Program-made: the position numbers and the translations under genes | Shown here: positions 51,601-62,582 of the stretch, piece after piece | Position numbering within the stretch: the first letter of the stretch is position 1 | How the letters are laid out: each line of letters opens with the position of its first letter | NCBI GenBank assembly: GCA_900660155.1 | Contig: CABFPE010000117.1 | Location: 333,675 to 397,674, forward strand | DNA: 64,000 bases | Direction of reading: 5' to 3' | Source of the DNA: Hofstenia miamia | Lineage: Eukaryota > Xenacoelomorpha > Acoela > Hofsteniidae | The notes under the pieces: generated by a model | What the model was told of the DNA's origin: nothing | Databases searched by the model: none | The model's input: the letters and a program-made list of their open reading frames with translations, nothing else

Positions 51601-54600
51601 CCATGCCGCTCAGCGTTGCTAAATATCCCACCAGCGTGCTTGCTTGAGCATAGCTTTGCCATGGATTACAGTCATGTCTCTCGAGTGTTTAACACCCCAG
51701 GGACCGCTAATCTGCGCTCCAAACAATTTGTGCAGAGACCACATTATGCTTTGGTTAACTTTTGAATTAAATAAATTTATTATCCATGCATTTTGCGCTC
51801 GTATGAATTCATTTATATTTCACACTAAATTTCTGCTTATTAGTTATATTCTATTCGTATCCCTTCCAAATGTAATTTTAGGTCTTTCCTATGATATTTC
51901 AAAGTGTTTAAGCTCCTGAGAATGCCTAATTCAAAATATTCCATTTTTTCTTTGGAATTTATTCTACATTCTGTTAAACCATATATTGTATGTTATAATG
52001 TTAAATAAAGTTTTAGTTAATTTTTCGCTATAGATGTGAGTGGGGAGGGCATCTGTCTCAGTCCTGATCAAGTGAAAATAGATCTAAAAATACATTGCAT
52101 GATAATTCCGTTTAATTTTCTACCAAAAATTTTTTATATTTATCCAATCAAAATCAATTTTTTAAAACCCGAGGGGAAAAACATTCCCATGTCCCCCACT
52201 TTGCGTACGACTTTGAGTAAGACCAAAATAAGACTTTACATAGTCGTACCAACATTACTGAGTTTTTATAAACCAGAAGTCCAGATCTACATAATTTGTA
52301 TAAAAAATTAATTATCAACATAATATAAAAAAATTATTCCCGCATTTCATTTTATTCAATAGTTATATCGCTATAGAATAGTTGCAATAATCAATATCCG
52401 TTGTTCGTATAATCAATCACGTGTCAGAACCATTACTGTAAAATTGAATTTAAAGATTGCTTATTTCAAAGTATCCTTCCAAATACAAATTTAAAATTAC
52501 CAATTTTTCTTAATGCATTTTTGTATTGGTGAGGTTTTAGTAATAAAGTTATTGTATTGAGACCATTTTTAGACGTGGACAAACAAGACAAATGTTTTTA
52601 ACTTACGTTACTGAATTATAGTAGTTTTCCTGAAAGTATATGAGAATGTGAAAAATCTATGGGTCTCCCATTCTGAAATTATTGAGGGCTATCCCCATTT
52701 GTCCCAGAGCCTATAGACTTTATTCCGAATTCAGTCCTATTGGATTGGGACCTAGGACTGAATATTTCAGTGGGATTGAGATAATAAATTAAGAAACTGC
52801 GACCACGGATTTTAGAATGTAACTCATAATTTTGCTTAATAGCCAAAACAGAAGTTATACCGTGACACCAGAAATTTTCGTGGGAGAATTATGGGATGGG
52901 ATTGGGATTCGTCATGATTTCAGTATTACGCTTGTAAATCTTTACAAATATATTGTATGTATCATTTATTTAAATTTTTCATTACGATACCTAAAATAAT
53001 GTTCAAATGTATAAAAGATGCGTTGATATGTCTATAATCACTTTTTCATTTTATAAGTGTATTGCCATTTATGATCTTGTTTTCTTAAAAATAGGTAATA
53101 GGCTACTTCACGTAGTGAAGAGACATATTTATAAAAGTAAGAATTTGTAACTCTATAGGCTACAACAACTAATTACTGTAGACCGTGGTGAATGCCAAGT
53201 ACAATGACAACATGCGTAAGTATGACTAACTTTTGTAAATTTTATAATTATTGATTTAAATGGCAGACGTAGTAGTATAACCTGAGGAGAGTAGATCTTC
53301 CATATTCCATTGTGAATTTGAGTTTGTATTGTATTGAAGGGCATTTGTTTGGAGGTTTGTAAATACTTGACTTCATGCACTTTACTAATCGGCCTTTGGA
53401 TTTAGATGATGAAGTTAAAATATTCTGATCTCACCTGCGGGTAAATACAACCACTGCATATCTAATACCAGCTAACTGTTTTTTATATTAATTTTCGCTA
53501 ACTCTCAGTTCAACAATGCCCCCTAGTCGCCTGGTATTAAACTTAGTCAAAACAACAGTTGCATCTTTTTGATTTCTAACCTTTTTGACATTCTAACATT
53601 TAACTGTCGGACATTAGCCATTTCTGTGATTCGTGACATAATTGTATCAGTGGCGAACTAATGTTATAGTCTTCGATCATTAACCATAGTTCAGTAAATA
53701 TCCAACTTTACTAAATTTACAGGGTAGACAAAAATTATATGTCAAAGCAGAGACTACTAACTAAAAGTAGTCTACGGTCAAAGTGACATTTTAAACCAGT
53801 GTATGTACATGTATTGATCATATTTCGATAAAATATATATGCCTAAGTTATTATAACCTAAAATAGTTTGACTGTTAGTTTTTGTTACTCTGTATACAAC
53901 TTAGTTTATAAGCTTTCCTTTCCAATTTGCTTTTTAGAACAGTGCGTAATCCAAGGGATTCTGTATCAGGGGTCAATATTTGTGTTATTATTTATAGGTA
54001 TCCTCGAATAGCAGACTGGAAATTTGCTTTGTTGGCCTTTGTCAGATAAATATTCTTTAATCGAATACTAATGTAGTTTCTCAAAAAGTTTTTGAAAAAA
54101 TGTAATTTATTTTGATTTTTAATATTTTTGCCTCTTTTGACAGATTCTAAAACTCTTTGTTCGCCTTCAAGATGGAATGTCATTTTGGTTTCAATACTAT
54201 ACACCAGTATAATTTTTGAATAGAATAAAGTAAAGGTAGTTGTTATATTCTGTTTTTAAGCTTTAAAATTGTATTTTGCAAAATATGATTTTATGTAAGT
54301 GGATCAAATCACTCATGATCTCAATTGCAAGGAAGGCTGAAAGCGTACATGTTTAACCATTGGATGCTACTCATATACAACGCAATCTTTTCTCAAATTA
54401 ATTTAACCAAAAGTATAATATAAGTATCAGATTTAAAATTTTGTGATTTCCCTGCATAGGTTTAAAAGGATATTGGTGTTATTTAGAGAAGAAATATAAG
54501 AAATCTCTTAATTTAACTAAGAGAACTGTAATTTTTTGGATTATTAAATGATAAATGATTATGAATGCGATAAAATACATGCAGCAATAGCGTTAGATAT

Positions 54601-57600
54601 TTACAATAAGAGGAAAGGGAAACTAGTCCAATTCATTTAAAGGCGAAAATCATTTAATTCCGCGTCATTAATTCCAGTTGTCTTTAATGACGCAAATCTG
54701 GCAGAAGAAAATTTATCGGTCAATATCAATTCTAAAATTTCGAGTTTAATTCATAGAAATGAATTTATTTCTATGTATAGCTGTATGGCAACGGTTTTCT
54801 GACAGGAGAAAGTCGATTTCAGGTACGGGGAACGCGGCTGATAGCAGATTACATCCATGTGTCGTAAATGCGAGACTTTGATCTTTTAAGCGGATTACCA
54901 ACCGAAGGCATTATTTTATTGTAATTAAATCGCATTTAAATGCCTTTTCCAATAAATGTTTTTCACTGCCAACAAAACCATTTTTGTTTTCAGTAAAACC
55001 ACGAAATATATACAAATCTTCTTAGGAATTAGGACTGATAATCAATTGCTATAAAGACGTTACCTATGCTATGGATCATCTGTTTATTAATTGATTGCTT
55101 GAAATGTTATATTGCCTTCGATTTATTGCGAAATCAATCGGAGTTCCTTTTAAACATATCGAAAAACCAGATTTTTAACTATTGAATTTTTTCAATAACT
55201 TCATTTTACGCATAATCTACTTGACCTAAATGTAATCTTTTAGTTATAATAGATACACCTGATTATGTGTAGATATACATTTAGTATGTTGTTCGAAAGG
55301 TAAGCCGGAAAAACATTGCTTTTAAAATGAAAGTTTCAATTTTAAATTATTGTCGCTTCTATGCAAATCAAAGTGGATCAATGCCAAGAATTGCTTTTTT
55401 AGCATTACAAAGAATGAGCTTTTCTATCAGATATAAGCGCCTGTTCAATACTTTTCCAGTTCTGAACTGTTCAGGAGCTCGCTTGGACCAGGCTCAAAGA
55501 AGATCGTTGGTTTTTGTCATTAATGATTATGAATGTCTGTCTATGATAACTACACGTTTCGTCTAGACAATTATTTTTCGTTGATGCGCATTATCTAACA
55601 ACTTCATTCTAATACTTACTCAGCTTTCGTCTGCGCAGATTCTCTTCTGAAACAAGAGTTTTTAGGAGGAGCAGTTGAAGGGGAAACCGAACTTTGAACA
55701 TCTCAATGAAAAGCTACATGTTCTCATTCAATGTGAAGACAGTCACAACAGAGCGGCCATTAGAATGGAAGCAGCGATTCATGAAATCAGACGACTTCTG
55801 GATCCAAAGGTAGGTGTTTTTATATTAACAAATTAGTAGATAAACTGAATTTGAGAAATGTAAAAAGCTCAATTTTCATGTTTTTAATTCTCTAATTATG
55901 TAAACGAATATTTAGATCAACTTTCAAATACAACATTTACCATGTCTATTTTGAAATTGAAAGTAAGGAAGCCTAGGATGTAATGCAACGAATTGGTTGA
56001 TTGTTTTATAAGAAATTCAGTTAAATTTATGAAAAAATGTCGTATCTGTTTCTATATATATATATAAATTCTGTACCCGGAATAATTTCTAGTGAAACGT
56101 TCCCTAATTAAATATTCTATGAAAATGGTTCAGGCAGACTCTTTATATCATATCATGCAGGTGGTATGATAAATAAGATGAAGTTCATTCACCTGAGAAT
56201 GGATAATGGGTTGCTAGGCAACAGAAGTTAGTCAAGAGAATGTGTTGCATTACTATAGCGTTATTCAACGCATTGGCTTAAATATTCAACTCTGTGATTA
56301 TTGGTTCCAATCGTAACAGATTAAACCGTGAATGCCCTCAGTGAACTAAATCTCCTTTGATTACTTTTAACTAAGTCTTCGAATTAGATGTGTATAAGAG
56401 ACAGTCTTATCTCTGTATCACATTCGAGGTTTCATTTTCCCTTCACGATAAGAAATTGTAATCGAATTACCTAACGAGAAGTCGAGATTATGAGGCGTAT
56501 CTTGCAATAAACTGACTTGTACAAGTTTCTTACACTTTATGTATAGAAAATGTACTTTGGACTTGTAATCATTTGAGATCTATGCATTGCGTAATAGCCA
56601 TTTTGTTTGTGTTTGTTTGATATTATTTGACCGGCATCGTAACAAAGCTCACGTGCTCTTCAAATCGCATTCGTGTCACTGCTCTTGGCATAAGCACACG
56701 TTGATTTGCTTGCACCATGCTGTTCATTCAACGTAGGCCCATCAGATGTTTGCGTATTTATACAAAAATTAAATGGTAGCTCGTTCTACCTCTTTCACCA
56801 TTCACATTTTTATGCTGCTCTTAAAGACGACTATAATTCCTACACTTTCTTTCGAAAATTCGTGTTCTCAGCAATGCAATTTCGTTATAAGTAGATTGTC
56901 AATGTTCACTGCAATAACTATTTAACACCCGCTGTTGTTAACGTTGATGAAGTACATAGCCAAACAAGGTTGAAATGAAGAGATTCCGAATATCTGGCAG
57001 TATACATATATGGCCTTCATTGAAATATGTTCCACTTTGTCTTACTCATTATTTTCTTAGTAAATAACTATTTTATCAGAATCTTAGCCCTTATTAATTA
57101 CAACGATGACCTCTTTATAGATTTCTAGATTTTATTGTTTGTCAATTGTAGCATAATGTGTGTTATTTTCATCATCCTAAAAGTTTGTGTGGGGTAGATG
57201 GCCCGGTTAGATCAATACATAAAAGAGCCTATTTTTTTACTATAATATTGGTAAATAACGACAAAAATTGAATTTTGCGCTACGTTATTGGCCTTGCCTT
57301 TTATAAATATATTACTGCAAATTGTTTTGCGCCTGGTTCAATTTGTGTTTCAAAAACAGTTGCTAAATGTAGTAATGAAATGCTTCAATATTAAAGTCAT
57401 TATACATATTTAATTTTTTAATTTAGGAATAATTTATTCATAATATATTTTTAACACTGTTTATGATTTTTTTTTACAATAACTATTAATAGTGTGTTTC
57501 TTTAAACTTGGTTTGCATAAGGTGTTTTAGACAAGTCTAAACAAAAGACATCAAACACAATATTTTTTAAAGCCCATAAACTTGAGTATATTGTTGAAGT

Positions 57601-60600
57601 ATAAATAGCCTCAATGCAGATGTTTCGTTATTCCAATTACATTTTGTAATAAGTATTGTTTGGTAGGCTGCTTTCTTTCTATAGCCTAATACCTAATTAA
57701 AAGAGGAATTAATTTATATTTCTTCGCAATTAGTAGTTGTTAAACTATCATTCCATTTTTAAAATTAATTATTAAATTATGTTCATGAAAAGTACTATTT
57801 AGAATTTTTAATTAAATGTTAATTTGAAATCCAACTCAGGACAATGTACTCGTAGATAAGGGAAATTCGGTCGTATGTCTGTGCTAATAGCCTTGAGGAA
57901 AAATTTCACACCATGTTTAATTCGAAGCGCATCCTTCTGTTCTGGAGGGGTTACTGCTGTCAGATAGCATGACAATTTACAAGGCTATTCCACTGATTTC
58001 ATTCAGCAACCTGTCGATCCAATCCACGTCAGCAATAAATGGCGTTGAAATCTGTTGCCAATTCAAAAAATTGTGAAAGCATGTGATATTTAATTAATTG
58101 TGTTAGGTTTCAACATACTTATAAATTTTTTTTAGTTTATTCGGATAGTAGCTACTCCATGCAATTGGCTTTTTGCATTTCCATACTTTTACATATTTTT
58201 TCTGATCCCTCGACTGGCATTAATGATTGCTAATATTCAGAAGCAATGAACAAATTTGCCTTCATAACTCTTGAAATTGTAATGTGTGAGACCCTATTAC
58301 TTAGCCCAGGGCCTACTAAATAGGCCCTGCTTAGCTACATTTGTTTTGTTTTACAGAGTTGTTTTGAAGCCCAACACTTTGGAATATTGCATTGGGTTAA
58401 CCTAGTCCGCGTTTGGCTTTTTGTCCTATTTCCCCCAGTCCACAACAGAGATGTAATGGGGCCTGGAAGTTGAATTTTTACAGAAATTGTTTACTTGGTA
58501 TAGGATGGGCTATAGTAAAATTAATTTAAATTGAATTTGTGGGTTTATATTTTCAGGCTCTGTTAGGTTTATATTTAACATGTAGGTTTAATATTGGACT
58601 CTTCGTTGTCCTGGACTGGGATGGGATGATTTGATTTCTTTCCAATCTTATGTGTCTGAGCTTAAATTTCTGATCCACAAAAGTTAAGGAATCAATAAAT
58701 AGATTTCACCAAGACATCAGTTTTGTCGTAAGTAAAAATTTACACCATTTTCGATTATGCAGCCAGGGTTGCTTACAAATTACAACTCGGGTTACCATTG
58801 AGGAGACTTAGTTCTGGTAATTTAGCCCGATGGAGAGGATGAAATTAAACGTCGTCAGTTGATGGGGCTTGCTGTGCTAAATGGAACGTATCGCGAAACA
58901 AATATCAAACGTGAGTTCACTTATCTCTTATTAATAATCACTATCTTTATGTATACTTTCTTATTGTCTAATCTAAGTTATATTGCATGCAACAATTTAT
59001 GTGGACTTGCATTATGTTGCATGCCTTTCCATTAATAGTATTAACAACATTTAATTTGTGCAGCACCTCAAGAGGACGCTTCTTCGACCATAGGTATGTA
59101 TTATATCACAATCCGGTGTCGTAATAATTAATAATTGCGCTTACTAAAAAGTTTGTATAATTGTTCCCACAGTTCTTGTTTTCTCGTTTTGTAATTACTC
59201 ACTAGCCGCAATTAATACCTCTAATATTTAAAAGTTTTTATTGACTAAATCCATACAGAAATATATGTTTATGTCACTAATTGACTCCACCTTTCTACAT
59301 TAATTAAATACCATGAAGTTTGTAGTTTTTGTTGATATTAACTAGAGAAGGTATAGATACTATGGAATTTAATTTTTTCTAAACTATATAAAATGAATAT
59401 TCAATTTTCAACAGACGAAACTTTATTGGAACAAAGTCCATTTGTAAGCAATGTACTGTAGGCGTCAGTGTTACCTACATAAATGTAGTTCTTATCGACT
59501 AATATTGGAGAAATAAACGCCATTATTTAAATAAATTTCTCCTTAACTTCTCCTTATTGCGTCATTATGTTGACGGCTGATCTTCTGCTTGTTATCTTTG
59601 CGGTTTTTGATTTACACGATGGTTGGAATTTGGTTTACGCTTCAAAACTCTTCTGTTGTGCTTTTCCCAAATCAAAGAGTTCTTATCTTCATTTCTCCGC
59701 TTTGCTATATACAGATGAACGTTCATTACGCACTCGGTAGTTTATACAAATCCTCCCTCGCAAATCACAGTTTACTGACGTGTTTTTTTATGAAGATCTG
59801 ATAGGAAAAATGGGATATCAGCGAGTTCTTTCCAATTTAGTATAGAATCCAATTTGAAATTTATCCTTATAATTATATTACTGTACAAATACTACATTTT
59901 TTTTATAGATTTAATAATCTACATTACTAAAAAATTTTATTATGCGGCATGAAAAATTTCAAACTTTCATTCGAAGCCATTATAATGTAGTACACACTTA
60001 ATAGATATTTTAATATGTTTACATAAAATGCTTTTGTGGCTTAATATATTTTTTGGAAACTACAGTAAATTTTTGGTAAAATAAATCTGAATGAAGCATA
60101 TTGACTATGATAGAAAATGTCCAATTTTCGATTAGTCCTATTTAAGCTGCATTTTGATTGGTTCAAGTATGTGATGTTAATCAAATGATATACTAACACC
60201 TAATATGTGGTTTTGCTATGCTTTAATTAACTTGCATGAAATAACAGATTCAAATGCTAATACTGTCATGTCATTAAAATTCATTTGCCTCCCAATATGG
60301 CGACCTCCATTTATTTTTACTTTGTATGGTATAAAAAGTGGGCATTTAATTACTGTATGAGCATTGCTGGGTATGAAGGGAAAAATTAAATAAATTTTTT
60401 TCATTTATTCATTGCATATTCAACTAAAAATGCATCATATTACCGTTTGCCAATTAACTGATAAAATTAACACACTACTTGCACGCCTTTCAGACACGGT
60501 TGTATTACATTTGCATGTTAACAGTTAACCAACCTTGTTAATGGGTCTCTAATTTATCAATAAAAATTTGCCCAAACAAGTTTGACGCGATTGTCAAACG

Positions 60601-61664
60601 AATGCAGACGTTGCCAGTGCAATACTGCATGGCTCCAAGTCTCAACATAAACTGTTCAGGAAGGCATTAAAAGTTTTTGTTATTATTTCAATATTAATTT
60701 GTATTGTATTTCCTATACTAGTTTTACAGCTACTTTAACCTCTACTTTTTTATTACAAATAATGCGAATAATTAAAATAGTTTATGCAATGTATAAAGTT
60801 ATTGATATTCATAATTATTAAACGGCAGATTTAGTAGACTTTCCAAATAGAAACACAAAACAACTAGTCTAGCTTTTCACCACCACTGATGAAATCTTAA
60901 ATTTAAATCTTCATCTGAAAAGTTTTTGAATAGTTCTAAAGCTGAGCACACTGTGTATTTTTTCACTGAACTGTTTCTTTATTTGAATTCGTAAATTTCC
61001 CTGAATTGAGTGAACGCAGATGTAGAATATTTGTCTCTATATTACTTAGGTAGGGGGGTTGTAACCCAATGATATTTTTACATTCAAACACATGGGTGAC
61101 TAAAATCTCAGATGCATAAGATATTTTGAAAAAATTTTTCACAGGGAAATTTTTTGCGAAATGTTTTTTTAAATGGGTTAATTTTTAATGAAAGCTTTTA
61201 CATTATGCGCGCATTATTGTAGTTACAGCAAATTTTACATAATATGTTTTATTAATCTAATATATTGAAATTTTCCGAAACTGTTATCTTAAATTGCATA
61301 ATTTTTATAGATCCATTGGTTGGACCGCAAGATTCACAAATGGCAGCTCAGCTTCTTCAATATCAGGAAGGCCAACTATTAAATCAGGCGGCAATGGCAT
61401 CACTTTTGGGGCCTTCAACTATCCGTGCTAATCCTGCGGCAATCCCCCGTCTTCCACTAGGAGCTCAAGGAATGATTCCAGGTCTCCAAGGTCATCACAA
61501 CCTTCTTGGTGTACAAACTTCTTCCTTATTTCAAGACACAAGTGGCCTTTTCTACAGTACTGGGTTTGACCCTAACAATTATGCAGCTGCTATGGCCGCT
61601 CTAAACCCTACGACATCTCTTCAGATAACGGCTGGTGCAGACTACCAAGCTGATCCTACATTAG
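42332..61664 (+). CDS. qki/how: Quaking/HOW-type STAR RNA-binding protein (3' end outside window)
   Basis: Recovered CDS: 42332-42614, 47130-47257, 47303-47419, 55666-55809, 58826-58910, 59064-59093, 61311-61664, giving 380 codons in consistent phase. STAR proteins bind ACUAAY-type RNA and control splicing, stability and translation. The Qua1 dimerisation helix hairpin spans about 63-104 ([30 protein letters not shown]). The KH domain follows from about 126, with [16 protein letters not shown] and [14 protein letters not shown]. Qua2 is about 225-252 ([20 protein letters not shown]; human QKI has NGTYRDANIK). The tail [13 protein letters not shown] resembles the HOW C-terminus. Oddities: the GxxG loop is GPQG where QKI, HOW and GLD-1 have GPRG, and the next helix (KDTEYYTG) differs from the usual KQLEqeTG. 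Lys and Arg of CKIMVR and MR are kept. The final exon ends in phase 1, so at least one more exon should lie to the right. Confidence 0.93.
44354..46845. repeat. about 1.25-kb head-to-tail duplication joined by one N, in intron 1
   Basis: Copy 1 is 44354-45600 and copy 2 is 45602-46845, with a single N at 45601. The copies are almost identical. They differ by one AAT unit in a microsatellite (near 45020/46266) and very few substitutions. Confidence 0.95.
45017..47052 (-). mobile_element. probable LINE 3' portion, partly duplicated
   Basis: A minus-strand frame (47052-46630; its 3' half repeated at 45600-45385) encodes [20 protein letters not shown] followed by [20 protein letters not shown]. 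This resembles the post-RT region of some non-LTR retrotransposons. Downstream in the same orientation is an (AAT)n tail (46266-46283 and 45020-45040). The 3'-tail arrangement matches that of the LINE at 16.8 kb, but the protein family is uncertain. Confidence 0.4.
47130..47257 (+). CDS. qki/how: qki/how exon 2
   Basis: Residues 95-137, completing Qua1 (EINKV) and starting the KH domain ([15 protein letters not shown]). The acceptor is ACATTTAG and the donor AAT|GTAATT. The intron after it is only 45 bp. Confidence 0.93.
47303..47419 (+). CDS. qki/how: qki/how exon 3 (KH core)
   Basis: Residues 138-176, phase 0 at both ends. It encodes the GxxG loop (GPQG, 146-149) and the RNA-contact strand [14 protein letters not shown]. 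It is distinctly GC-richer than its surroundings. The donor is AAG|GTAGTT. Confidence 0.95.
47845..49596 (+). mobile_element. Merlin (IS1016/ISXO2-like) element in intron 3
   Basis: The inverted termini begin GGTGCAGGTCAAGTAGATTAAC (left, to 47982) and GGATGCAGGTCAAGTAAATCAAC (right, from 49461), about 135 bp each. Transposase remnants on the plus strand: NGGFWTC (near 48240, perhaps the N-terminal zinc region); [16 protein letters not shown] (near 48608); [20 protein letters not shown] (near 48700), the family's first catalytic Asp; and [20 protein letters not shown] (near 49158), the second Asp/Glu block (nFvdp.tga.TN.IEg.Ws). Stops and frameshifts, plus a 210-bp internal duplication, inactivate it. 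No clear target duplication is seen. Confidence 0.85.
48671..49090. repeat. exact 210-bp tandem duplication inside the Merlin element
   Basis: 48671-48880 is repeated without visible change at 48881-49090. It covers the VQIDECL catalytic block. Confidence 0.95.
49676..50031. mobile_element. hAT-like MITE, 356 bp, in intron 3
   Basis: Perfect 8-bp direct repeats ACACTGCC (49668-49675 and 50032-50039) flank inverted ends TATAGAGTGAC / TAGAGAGTGAC. Subterminal CGGGTACCCG, AACCCGACCCG and GGGTTCGGGTAC motifs occur in inverted arrangement. No coding capacity. It lies 79 bp from the Merlin right end. Confidence 0.9.
50040..52029. other. qki/how intron 3, middle part
   Basis: AT-rich. No coding sequence or element end is recognised. 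Confidence 0.5.
52030..52215. repeat. interspersed repeat, copy 2 (cf. 34801)
   Basis: Read on the minus strand, CCCCTCGGGTTTT followed by TTGATTTTGATTGGATAAAT aligns with the CCCCGTCAGGTTTCC and TTGATTTTGACTCGATAAAT stretch of the 34.8-35.0 kb repeat. Boundaries are unclear. Confidence 0.4.
52216..55665. other. qki/how intron 3, right part
   Basis: AT-rich. It contains a small hairpin with an ACTAAC motif (53751-53773); otherwise I see nothing assignable. Confidence 0.5.
53751..53773 (+). other. 8-bp-stem hairpin presenting ACUAAC
   Basis: AGACTACT and AGTAGTCT pair across the 7-base loop AACTAAA. The STAR core site ACTAAC overlaps the stem-loop border. A functional site is speculative. 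Confidence 0.3.
55666..55809 (+). CDS. qki/how: qki/how exon 4 (KH C-terminal half)
   Basis: Residues 177-224, phase 0 at both ends. It reads [20 protein letters not shown] and then [18 protein letters not shown], matching QKI/GLD-1 RGKPNWEHL..[11 protein letters not shown].NR. The acceptor is GTTTTTAG and the donor AAG|GTAGGT. Confidence 0.95.
56386..56404 (+). other. Tn5/Nextera mosaic end (library adapter)
   Basis: All 19 bases AGATGTGTATAAGAGACAG match the engineered Tn5 mosaic end used in tagmentation and mate-pair libraries. It is embedded in qki/how intron 4 and is almost certainly a sequencing artefact, not genomic sequence. Confidence 0.93.
56405..58825. other. remainder of qki/how intron 4
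   Basis: AT-rich. It contains a 9-bp-stem hairpin (58307-58329, CAGGGCCTA / TAGGCCCTG with loop CTAAA). No coding sequence is seen. Confidence 0.5.
58826..58910 (+). CDS. qki/how: qki/how exon 5 (Qua2)
   Basis: Residues 225-252 and one base of codon 253. It reads [20 protein letters not shown] then TYRETNIK. The donor is AAAC|GTGAGT, phase 1. Confidence 0.95.
59064..59093 (+). CDS. qki/how: qki/how exon 6, 30-nt micro-exon
   Basis: The acceptor is TTTGTGCAG and the donor ATAG|GTATGT. It begins and ends in phase 1 and adds PQEDASSTI plus split codons. Because its length is a multiple of three and both flanking exons are phase 1, it can be included or skipped without changing the frame. Confidence 0.7.
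   Translation, partial: HLKRTLLRP
59415..59461 (+). CDS. qki/how: candidate alternative last exon of qki/how
   Basis: After a CAACAG acceptor, phase 1 splicing from exon 6 (or 5) reads [15 protein letters not shown] and stops at TAG 59459-59461. An AATAAA lies at 59512-59517. QKI and HOW genes are known to end in alternative short tails. An internal GTAAGC at 59444 would instead give a 29-nt exon that shifts exon 8 out of frame. Inferred from splice and polyadenylation signals only. Confidence 0.4.
59462..61310. other. intron before the long C-terminal exon
   Basis: AT-rich. Frames at 59589-59801 and 60216-60404 carry no recognised motif. Confidence 0.5.
61311..61664 (+). CDS. qki/how: qki/how exon 8, C-terminal low-complexity tail
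   Basis: Residues 263-380. It is Gln/Ala/Leu/Pro-rich ([20 protein letters not shown]) and contains [15 protein letters not shown], similar to HOW's Tyr/Ala-rich tail. The acceptor is TTTTTATAG and the donor TTAG|GTATTT, phase 1. If the donor is not used, the frame continues 15 codons to TAG at 61709-61711. Confidence 0.9.
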
Positions 61665-61977
61665 GTATTTTAACTTACTATGCTTTCAATTGTTCTCCTA
61701 AAACAAAATAGTTAACAATTTAGAATCATAAATCAATTTCAGCAGCACTTTTACATTTGTAAGAGAGATGATTAATCATTGATAGTGCTTTACTTTCCTT
61801 CCATTTAGTTGGATAAATTTTAATCTCTCAAAGACGAATGCTAATTTCAGCGACAAGACCAAATGTAAATTGGATGATTTAATATTCCAAAAACTTTTAT
61901 TAAAATTCATGGCCATATTTTGCAGCTTCAACGCATACTTCCAATTTAACACTTATTTATGGAATCTGGCGTTTTAA

Positions 61978-62578
61978 ACCCTATTTTACCTGGGCTTTTT
62001 TGTAGCAGTTATTTCTGAGGGAAGCCGATTTACCCCCCTCCCCCCTCCTCCCTAAGATCTCGAAAACGGTACATCCAATCAACACCAAATTTGGTGTGAA
62101 GATACTTTGGGATATCATGAATGTTTTTCATAACCATTTTGCGATATGATAATTAGTATGCAAATTATGCGCATATTAATTAGATTTTGTATCAAATTTT
62201 CTTAATTTCTTATTATTCACACAAAATATTAGAAATATTAATAAATAAGAATTAAGAGGAGGGATATTAATGCAAATAAACATTAAAAATATTTAATTAT
62301 AACTTTGCATTGAAAATGATGCATTGGTTTCAACGTATAGCCTTAACATAAAATATTGTTATTTTCAAAACTCAAGAAATGTCAGTTTTTCATGGGCTTT
62401 TTTAAAAATTACTATAACTTTGTAACCCTTGACCTTATCTACATAATTTTTGGGTCAAGAGTTGCAGAACAAGTTCAAGAGAAAAGTCATTGAAGGATAA
62501 TTATTTAAAAAACGGTCTCTGATTTAAGTCTAAAAATATGGAGGGGGTCAAATCGCCGCCCCCTCATGTAAAATAAGG
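61978..62578. mobile_element. TTAA-flanked MITE (piggyBac-like target), 601 bp
   Basis: TTAA occurs at 61974-61977 and 62579-62582. The inverted ends read ACCCTATTTTACCTGGG (left) and CCTTATTTTACATGAGG (right, inward). Further in, CCGATTTACCCCCCTCC and GCGATTTGACCCCCTCC are also inverted, after a small insert on the left. No coding capacity. TTAA targets suggest piggyBac, but the ends are too diverged to be sure. Confidence 0.55.
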
Positions 62579-62582
62579 TTAA

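Noticed and set aside
53224-53250. ACTAAC ... TAAT as a bipartite STAR response element
   Set aside because: Such short AT-rich motifs are expected by chance many times in 60 kb of this composition.
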